From assembly GCF_900215655.1 (NCBI RefSeq), contig NZ_OBEN01000009.1, forward strand, positions 1 through 63,276: 63,276 nucleotides of DNA, read 5' to 3'. The notes under the pieces were generated by a model that saw only the letters and a list, made by a program, of their open reading frames with translations, made no database searches and was not told the origin of the DNA. Numbering within the stretch: position 1 is the first letter of the stretch; the number at the start of each line of letters is the position of its first letter. The stretch comes from Hydrogenobacter hydrogenophilus (GTDB lineage Bacteria > Aquificota > Aquificia > Aquificales > Aquificaceae). Position numbers and translations under genes: made by a program. Below are positions 55,910 through 63,276 of this stretch, piece by piece.

Positions 55910-55997
55910 GATACTACCTCCTTTATAATGGTTTTCTTGTTTAATGCTACTTCCTTTGTATGATCCTTTCAGTGATTAAGTCACACAAAGGGTATGC

Positions 55998-57698
55998 TTA
56001 CTTGGCAAGGACCCTTGCTACTTCCTGTAAGGATGTGATGCCCTTTCTTACTTTTAAAATACCAGCTTCATAAAGGGTTCTCATGCCTTTGCTTTTAGCT
56101 AAGTCTCTTATGTCTTCAGAAGTGCCACCTTTTATGATGAGCTTTCTCATCTCCTCATCTACTTCAAGTATTTCATGGACAGCGGTTCTTCCTTTATAAC
56201 CTGTGCGGTTGCAAACCTCACATCCCCCTTCTTTGTGCGTGTATATGGTTATATCTTCGCTGGGATCTTTTAGCACTCCCATCCTGAGAAGAGCTTCTTT
56301 GGGTGTGTTGTCTATTACTTTACATGCAGGACAAAGCTTTCTAACAAGTCTCTGTGCCACTATGAGAATAACTGATGAGCCTACAAGAAAAGGTTCTATT
56401 CCCATATCCACAAGTCTTGTAATAGAAGATGGTGCGTCGTTAGTGTGCAGGGTGGAAAACACTAAGTGCCCTGTTAGTGCAGCTTTTATGCCTATTTCTG
56501 CAGTTTCTGTGTCTCTTATCTCACCTATGAGGATAATGTCAGGGTCCTGTCTGAGAAAGGCTCTCAATACGCTTGCAAAGGTAAGTCCTATATTCTCGTT
56601 AACCTGAACCTGATTGAGCCCCGGGATGGCAACTTCCACTGGATCTTCTGCGGTCATTATGTTCACATCAGGTGTGTTTCTTTCCATAAGCGATGCGTAC
56701 AGTGTGGTTGTTTTCCCTGAACCAGTAGGTCCAGTTACCAACACCATTCCCCACGGTGTCCATATAGCCTTTCTAAATTTCTCAAGGTCATCAGGCTCAA
56801 ACCCTAAGTCTTCAAGCTTTACGCTAAGGTACTTTTCTGCTTCCTGGATTCTCATGACTGTTTTCTCCCCATAAACGGTGGGTACTGTAGAGACCCTAAG
56901 GTCTATTCTTTTGCCACCTATCTTTATCCTTATCCTTCCATCTTGAGGCTTTCTTCTCTCTGCTATGTCCATGTTGGACATGATCTTGTATCTTGCTGTC
57001 AGCGAATCTTTGACCTTTGCGGGAAACTCGTGAAACACACGCAGTATTCCATCAATTCTGTAGCGTACAACTACTTTTTTTTCGTAAGGTTCTATATGTA
57101 TGTCAGATGCGCCAAGTCTAACCGCTTCGTATATTAGATAATTGGCAAGCTTCACTATGGGTGCCTCTCCAGCTTCTGCAGCTAAAGCTTCTGGAGAGAG
57201 ATCTATGGGGAGATTTTCCAGCTCTATCTCTTCTTCGGGTTCAAGCTCCTCAATTAGCTTAGTCACTGTAGGATAGAGCTTGTTTAGAAGGTCTTCTACT
57301 GTTTTTCTGGTAGCGGCATAGGCGGTTATGGAACTTATCTTACTTCTAAACCTTAGCTCGTTTATGGCGGACTGATTGAAAGGATTAACTGTAATGATAG
57401 TTAAGTTCCCGTTTTCGTACTTTACCGGAGCTATTAAGTATTTCCTAAGCAGACTTTCCGGAAGTTCTTTCAGCACCTCTTCTGGCAGTTTTACATCTTC
57501 TATATTGCCCTTCCAGAATCTATTGGATAAATGTTTGGAATATAAATCTGCCAGCTTTGTATCATCAAGTAAGCCTAACCTCAGCAAGGTGCTTATTATG
57601 TCCTCATCCTTCTGTTTTTCTACATAAGCCTGTTTTGCTTGCTCTTTGGTGATGTAGCCAAGTTTTACTAAATACTCTAATAGCTTAGCTTCATCCAT
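55998..57698 (-). CDS. pilB: Type IV pilus assembly / type II secretion ATPase (PilB/GspE)
   Basis: 566 aa. N-terminal MshEN domains (about 1-150), Walker A GPTGSGKTTTLYAS, Walker B LIGEIRDTETAEIG, His boxes LVFSTLHTNDA, and a zinc site CPAC/CEVC near the end. Powers pilus extension or secretion. No other pil genes nearby, so PilB and GspE cannot be told apart. Overlaps panB by 8 nt. Confidence 0.94.
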   Translation of the reverse strand: MDEAKLLEYLVKLGYITKEQAKQAYVEKQKDEDIISTLLRLGLLDDTKLADLYSKHLSNRFWKGNIEDVKLPEEVLKELPESLLRKYLIAPVKYENGNLTIITVNPFNQSAINELRFRSKISSITAYAATRKTVEDLLNKLYPTVTKLIEELEPEEEIELENLPIDLSPEALAAEAGEAPIVKLANYLIYEAVRLGASDIHIEPYEKKVVVRYRIDGILRVFHEFPAKVKDSLTARYKIMSNMDIAERRKPQDGRIRIKIGGKRIDLRVSTVPTVYGEKTVMRIQEAEKYLSVKLEDLGFEPDDLEKFRKAIWTPWGMVLVTGPTGSGKTTTLYASLMERNTPDVNIMTAEDPVEVAIPGLNQVQVNENIGLTFASVLRAFLRQDPDIILIGEIRDTETAEIGIKAALTGHLVFSTLHTNDAPSSITRLVDMGIEPFLVGSSVILIVAQRLVRKLCPACKVIDNTPKEALLRMGVLKDPSEDITIYTHKEGGCEVCNRTGYKGRTAVHEILEVDEEMRKLIIKGGTSEDIRDLAKSKGMRTLYEAGILKVRKGITSLQEVARVLAK

Positions 57699-58494
57699 AG
57701 CTCTCTTCCTCAGAAGGGAATATGCCCTTCTCTACCTCTTCTTTATACTTTTGCAATGCCTGTCTGAACACTTCAGCACCTTGGGCATACCTCTTTACAA
57801 ACTTGGGTTTTATATCTTCCACCAAACCTACAAGGTCGTGAAAAACCAGCACCTGACCATCACAGTGCGGACCAGCACCTATGCCTATGGTGATGCTTTT
57901 AGAATCTCTGGTTAGCTCCTGTGCTAAATGGGATGGTACACTTTCTAAAACTATCATGAAGGCTCCTGCTTCTTCCAACGCTTTGAAATCTCTTTTTAGT
58001 TTTTGAGCTTCATCTTCCTTTTTTCCCACAACCCTGTAGCCTCCAAGAGCGTGAACACTTTGGGGTGTAAATCCCAAATGCCCAACCACAGGAATGCCTA
58101 TACTTACAAGCCTATGTATAAGCTCTGCTATATCTTCTCCACCTTCTAACTTTACTGCGTTAGCTCCTGTCTCTTTCATAACTCTTCCGCAGTTTCTTAT
58201 TGCGTCTTCTTTGCTTACTTGATAGCTCATAAAAGGCATGTCCACTATAAGAAAGGCTCTCTTTATGCCCCTCTTTACTGCCTTTGTGTGGTATATCATC
58301 TCATCAAGGGACACATAAAGAGTAGATTCAAGTCCCTGAAAAACCATACCGAGAGAATCACCTACCAGTACGCAGTCTATACCTACTTGGTCGCACAACT
58401 TTGCAGAGATGTAGTCGTAGGTAGAAACCATGGTGATCTTCTTTCCTTCCTGCTTTTTCTTAAACAGCGTCCTTATGGTAATCTGTTCATGCAT
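57691..58494 (-). CDS. panB: 3-methyl-2-oxobutanoate hydroxymethyltransferase
   Basis: 267 aa. KKITMVSTYDYISAKL, VLVGDSLGMV (metal Asp), GANAVKLEGG, VVGHLGFTPQSVHALGGY, GIGAGPHCDGQVLV. First committed step of pantothenate (coenzyme A) synthesis. Family length normal. Confidence 0.96.
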   Translation of the reverse strand: MHEQITIRTLFKKKQEGKKITMVSTYDYISAKLCDQVGIDCVLVGDSLGMVFQGLESTLYVSLDEMIYHTKAVKRGIKRAFLIVDMPFMSYQVSKEDAIRNCGRVMKETGANAVKLEGGEDIAELIHRLVSIGIPVVGHLGFTPQSVHALGGYRVVGKKEDEAQKLKRDFKALEEAGAFMIVLESVPSHLAQELTRDSKSITIGIGAGPHCDGQVLVFHDLVGLVEDIKPKFVKRYAQGAEVFRQALQKYKEEVEKGIFPSEEESYG

Positions 58495-58810
58495 TCTTTT
58501 GTTCTTGCACCGCTGATAGCTCTTCTTCTACTTCCTTGACGGTTTTTATCAATCTTCTGACGGACTCTTTGAGCACATCAAGGTCAGATAGTTCTCTCAT
58601 CTGTCCCACAAGAGGTGTGAGTGTGCTCAAAAGCTCTTCCTTTTTTGGTCCCTGCCCTACTCTTATTTGGTAAGCGCTGGCTGTTATAGGATGGAATATG
58701 GCATTTACTATCCTTCTGGCTGTTAATTTGTCCTGTGCTTCAAGGAGTTTTTCCAGCTCGGGCAAAACCTTCTTTATGAGGTTTATCCCAATCTCAAACT
58801 CTTTGGACAT
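58487..58810 (-). CDS. Small helical protein of unknown function
   Basis: 107 aa, predicted all-helical with a C-terminal coiled coil (LIKTVKEVEEELSAVQEQ). No motif recognised. Overlaps panB by 8 nt and sits 22 nt from serS, with an SD-like GGAGG upstream, so it is likely real and co-expressed. Confidence 0.65.
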   Translation of the reverse strand: MSKEFEIGINLIKKVLPELEKLLEAQDKLTARRIVNAIFHPITASAYQIRVGQGPKKEELLSTLTPLVGQMRELSDLDVLKESVRRLIKTVKEVEEELSAVQEQKNA

Positions 58811-58832
58811 AACACGCCTCCTTAAATAGATT

Positions 58833-60314
<1,482 letters not shown>

Positions 60315-60318
<4 letters not shown>

Positions 60319-60731
60319 TTTATGTCCTCCTCTTTCGGTCTTAATAATATTAAAGCACAAAAACTCAAAAGGTATCCCAAAGAAATTACCACAAGGCTTG
60401 CGATTATTAGATATATAACAAAGGCTATTGCAAAAGGTGTGCTTGATACCACAAAGCTCCAAAAGTATCCTTTGGTGGCACTGTAGCTCCACCAGATATC
60501 CTGCGCAGTTCTCACAGGAAAGATCCTTTTCCTTACAAAAAAAGCTAAAGGAAAACTAAACAGGGCACTCAGCATTACTATAAGGCTTGCCTGCAGGATA
60601 ACTTTTGACGATAAAGGGAGATTAAAGAAGGGATAGGTAGCAAGGGAACCAACAAATAATAGACTGATAAAGGATAAAAAGGCATAGTAAAACTGTTTGG
60701 CTCTTTTTCTGTAGAGGTCTCTTTTATCCAC
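60315..60731 (-). CDS. Four-helix membrane protein of unknown function
   Basis: 138 aa with hydrophobic segments at about 14-34, 42-62, 88-108 and 112-130 and a basic N-terminus (DKRDLYRKRAKQF). No family recognised. It lies 3 nt after nuoCD and overlaps the DUF465 gene by 4 nt. Confidence 0.65.
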
Positions 60732-60734
60732 TTT

Positions 60735-62492
60735 TTACCTGTCTGTTTCTCCTACTACTGGGTCTATGCTTCCCAGAAGAGCTATAGCATCCGCTATAGT
60801 TCCACCTTCTATGAGCTTGGGAAATATAGAAAGATTGTAAAGAGCTCCTGACCTTATCCTTAGCCTGTAGGGTCTTGACCCTCCTTTAGAGTATATGTAA
60901 AAGCCAAGTTCACCTCTTGGGTTTTCACCGCTTGAGTAGAGCTCTCCGGGAGGTGCACTCTCACCGTGTACCACTATACGAAAGGACTTTACCATGTCTT
61001 CCAAAGCCATGAACACATCCTCTTTTGGAGGCATGACCGCAGGATGGTCTTTGTTTATGTAAGGTGCGGACTTGGGTAGTTTTTCTAACTTGGCTACGCA
61101 CTGTTCTATTATTCTCAAGCTTTGGACCATCTCTTCCATACGTACCAAATACCTGTCATAAACATCCCCCACTTCTCCTACAGGCACATCAAACTCCACT
61201 TCGTCATAAGCTGCGTAAGGTTCTGCTTTTCTAATGTCATAAGGCACTCCCGAACCTCTGGCTACAGGTCCTGTAAGCCCATAGTTGAATACATCTTCTT
61301 TACTTATCACACCCACATCCTTTGTCCTTCTTAGCCATATGCGGTTTCTTGTTAGCAGTTGGTGATACTCTTTTAGCCTGCTGGGGAAGTCTTTAATAAA
61401 TGCCTTTATCACATCAAGAGTGCCTTCTGCAAGGTCGTAATGTACTCCACCTATTCTAAGAAAAGCAGTGGTAAGTCTGAAACCTGCGTTTCCCTCTATG
61501 ATGTCCATTATCTTCTCTCTTTCTCTAAAGGCATAAAGGAACACGGTGAGAGCTCCAAGGTCCAAAGCGCCAGTGCCAAGCCAAAGAAGGTGGGAGTTTA
61601 TTCTCTGAAGCTCTGCAAACATGGTCCTTATATACCTTGCCTTCTCGGGAACTTCTACATTCAAGAGCTTTTCCACTGCGGTCACATATGAAAGTTCGTT
61701 GCATATGGCTGATATGTAGTCCATCCTATCTGTATAAGGCAGAAACTGAAAGTAGTATAGGTTCTCTGCTATCTTTTCCATCCCTCTGTGTAGCTGTCCC
61801 AGTATTACATCCGACTGAACCACCTTTTCACCGTCAAGGTCAAAGAGAAACCATATGGTGCCGTGAGTACCCGGATGCAAAGGTCCCCAGTTTAGTACCA
61901 ACTGAGCCTTCTTTTTTAGTCTAGCTTTTTCTGTTCTCTCAAGGTCTTCAAGAGTAGCAACTTTTGTATGCATTATTTCGTAGTCGTGGCTTGGTGGTTC
62001 TGTTCTACCTTCCAACACTTCCGTAAGGGAAGGGAGCTCCACCTCTGGAATACCCTCAAGTGGGAAGTCCTTCCTGAGGGGAAAGTAAGGATATCCTTCC
62101 CACATGAACATACGTCTGAGGTTTTCGTGCCCTTCAAAAACAACACCAAACATATCGTATGCTTCTCTCTCCGCCCACTTAGCACAAGGCCAGAGCTTTT
62201 CAAGAGAGGGAAGCGTACCACCTTCTGCCCAAGTTTTTACTATAACCCTCTCGTTCTCTTCTGGATTGTAGAGTATATAAACGCCCTGAAATCTGTGAGG
62301 GTGTTCAGGGAAGTCTACGCAGGTAAAGTCTATGAAATGTTTGTATCCTTCCTTTTGTCTGAGATAACTTAGAAACTCAAGCAGTTTAGCTTTGGGAACC
62401 TCTATGCGCACACTTTTGCTGTCCGCTTGAACATCCGCATCTTTGAAAATAGACCTGACTCTTTCTCTCACTACTAAGTTCATCCAAGGCAT
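60735..62492 (-). CDS. nuoCD: NADH-quinone oxidoreductase fused subunit C/D
   Basis: 585 aa. N-terminal NuoC part (about 1-160; WAEREAYDMFGVVFEGH, PYFPLRKDFPLEG) and C-terminal NuoD part (about 195-585; LNWGPLHPGTHG, DRMDYIS quinone-site Tyr/His region, PPGELYSSGENPRGELGFY). Peripheral arm of complex I, near the quinone site. The fusion occurs in several lineages. Starts 2 nt after nuoB. Confidence 0.96.
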   Translation of the reverse strand: MPWMNLVVRERVRSIFKDADVQADSKSVRIEVPKAKLLEFLSYLRQKEGYKHFIDFTCVDFPEHPHRFQGVYILYNPEENERVIVKTWAEGGTLPSLEKLWPCAKWAEREAYDMFGVVFEGHENLRRMFMWEGYPYFPLRKDFPLEGIPEVELPSLTEVLEGRTEPPSHDYEIMHTKVATLEDLERTEKARLKKKAQLVLNWGPLHPGTHGTIWFLFDLDGEKVVQSDVILGQLHRGMEKIAENLYYFQFLPYTDRMDYISAICNELSYVTAVEKLLNVEVPEKARYIRTMFAELQRINSHLLWLGTGALDLGALTVFLYAFREREKIMDIIEGNAGFRLTTAFLRIGGVHYDLAEGTLDVIKAFIKDFPSRLKEYHQLLTRNRIWLRRTKDVGVISKEDVFNYGLTGPVARGSGVPYDIRKAEPYAAYDEVEFDVPVGEVGDVYDRYLVRMEEMVQSLRIIEQCVAKLEKLPKSAPYINKDHPAVMPPKEDVFMALEDMVKSFRIVVHGESAPPGELYSSGENPRGELGFYIYSKGGSRPYRLRIRSGALYNLSIFPKLIEGGTIADAIALLGSIDPVVGETDR

Positions 62493-62494
62493 TG

Positions 62495-63034
62495 TCAGAC
62501 CTCAACCTCCTGCGGAATCAACAAACCTTGTCTCTGCACATCCTCTTTGAACTGTGCAAAAGCCTTGTCATATTTTCTTACTCCTTTCTCTTTTATCTTT
62601 TTCTGAAGCTGGAGTATGCCGTATATGAGTCCCTGCGGATGAGGTGGGCATCCGGGTATGTAAACATCAACGGGTATTATCCTGTCCATACCCTGAAGGG
62701 TAGCGTATGTGGGGAAGGGTCCCCCCGCAGAAGCACATCCACCCATAGTTATGCACCACTTAGGGTCTGGCATCTGTTCCCATATGAGCTTTAGCATAGG
62801 TGCCACTTTATTGACTACTGTACCTGCAACGATAAGCACATCAGCCTGTCTTGGAGAAGCCCTGAAGATGACGCCAAGCCTGTCTAAGTCAAACCTTGAG
62901 GCTGCTGTATGCATCATTTCTATAGCACAACAGGCAAGACCTATGGTCACAGGCCAAAGGGCGTTCCTGCGACCCCAATTTAAAAGCTCTTCCACAGTAG
63001 TTATCACAAAACCGTTGGAGTTTATCGCAGCCAT
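62495..63034 (-). CDS. nuoB: NADH-quinone oxidoreductase subunit B
   Basis: 179 aa. Cluster N2 ligands: [12 protein letters not shown] (two adjacent Cys), [10 protein letters not shown] and [10 protein letters not shown]. Passes electrons to quinone. nuoA, usually just upstream, is not found in the remaining 242 nt, so nuoB leads the unit here. SD AAAGGAGG. Confidence 0.96.
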   Translation of the reverse strand: MAAINSNGFVITTVEELLNWGRRNALWPVTIGLACCAIEMMHTAASRFDLDRLGVIFRASPRQADVLIVAGTVVNKVAPMLKLIWEQMPDPKWCITMGGCASAGGPFPTYATLQGMDRIIPVDVYIPGCPPHPQGLIYGILQLQKKIKEKGVRKYDKAFAQFKEDVQRQGLLIPQEVEV

Positions 63035-63060
63035 AATAAACCTCCTTTAGTAGAACTTTA

Positions 63061-63105
63061 ATTATAAGCCAAAATTACACAACTTCATGACAACTATCAC
63101 ATGAA
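63061..63105 (-). promoter_or_regulatory. Possible nuoB promoter with inverted repeat at the -35
   Basis: Minus-strand TATAAT at 63066-63061 is 27 nt before the nuoB ATG. Where the -35 should be (63084-63089) one finds CATGAA, one arm of TTCATG-N10-CATGAA (63084-63105). A poor -35 overlapped by a palindrome suits an activator site. A second TATAAT lies at 63122-63117. Confidence 0.4.
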
Positions 63106-63181
63106 AAGGACACCGTATTATAAATAATTTAGGACACTTCCAAGAGCATGCAGGTTTTTCTCTTCTTTAACTATACTGACT

Positions 63182-63239
63182 GAGGCTGTTTGAAAAATCC
63201 CAGAGCATTGACAAAACTTGATTTCTAAAAACAGCCCTC
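63182..63239. repeat. Imperfect inverted repeat GAGGCTGTTT / AAACAGCCCTC
   Basis: The two ends, read inward, are GGCTGTTTGAAAAATC and GGCTGTTTTTAGAAATC, similar to insertion-sequence terminal repeats, only about 53 nt apart. It may be a relic or miniature element; nothing else is visible from 63106 to 63276. Confidence 0.3.
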
Positions 63240-63276
63240 AAAAGCTCAAAAAATAAGTAAATCCCCCAAAGCACCA

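Overview
The window is from a compact, moderately AT-rich bacterial chromosome, most likely a hydrogen-oxidising member of the Aquificales (Hydrogenobacter/Thermocrinis/Aquifex type). The case rests on gene content: a membrane-bound uptake [NiFe] hydrogenase and a second cytosolic one with hyp genes, a 375-residue histone-deacetylase-like protein matching the Aquifex HDLP residue for residue at its active site (offset 2), an archaeal-type 8-oxoguanine glycosylase, LL-diaminopimelate aminotransferase, a TtuA/TtuB-type tRNA thiolation pair, FccB-type sulfide dehydrogenases and a fused NuoCD. Genus assignment is inference.

Layout. 1-5326: end of lpxB, rluD, a small ORF and sbcCD. 5429-11905 (+): hypB, cytosolic hydrogenase small and large subunits, hypE, hypA, hypF. 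11890-16706 (-): membrane-bound hydrogenase operon (small subunit, large subunit, cytochrome b, protease, thioredoxin-like chaperone, HupH-like protein). 16847-20754 (+): gltD-like, lipoprotein, heptosyltransferase, rsmH, ftsL-like. 20785-22876: a tiny ribbon-helix-helix gene with tandem repeats and an in-frame amber codon, divergent from hemerythrin and a heme-copper-like membrane protein. 22860-33999: kup, aspS, aroA, a two-component system with a transporter, ttuA/ttuB, pheS, rplT. 34049-37342 (-): an FccB - Rieske - FccB operon of Tat-exported redox proteins. 37400-39822 (+): acpP, fabF and rnc behind an elaborately self-complementary 5' leader. 39810-41871 (-): unknown, TOPRIM, OGG, maf. 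41909-48524 (+): ATP synthase b', b and delta, dapL, a CBS-PDC protein, HDLP, purD. 48511-63034 (-): permease, ugd, rnr, diguanylate cyclase, acpS, two exported truncated globins, pilB, panB, serS, nuoCD, nuoB. 63035-63276: non-coding upstream of nuoB.

How it works together. The energy genes cover H2 oxidation to quinone (group 1 hydrogenase with the oxygen-tolerance cysteine signature), H2 oxidation in the cytosol (group 2-like hydrogenase), sulfide-type oxidation (FccB/Rieske), complex I and part of ATP synthase. Most other genes are housekeeping.

Genome style is notable: seven of eight convergent gene pairs overlap tail to tail, many operon genes overlap by 1-4 nt, and several promoters put TATAAT only 7-9 nt before a start codon, implying leaderless mRNAs. 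The most unusual items are the acpP leader RNA, the cytosolic hydrogenase with an altered proximal-cluster motif and no C-terminal extension, the FccB-Rieske-FccB operon, the Gly-Gly of a ubiquitin-like sulfur carrier being encoded by the next gene's Shine-Dalgarno, and the amber-split RHH gene with helically phased repeats. No tRNA, rRNA, CRISPR array or intact insertion sequence was seen.
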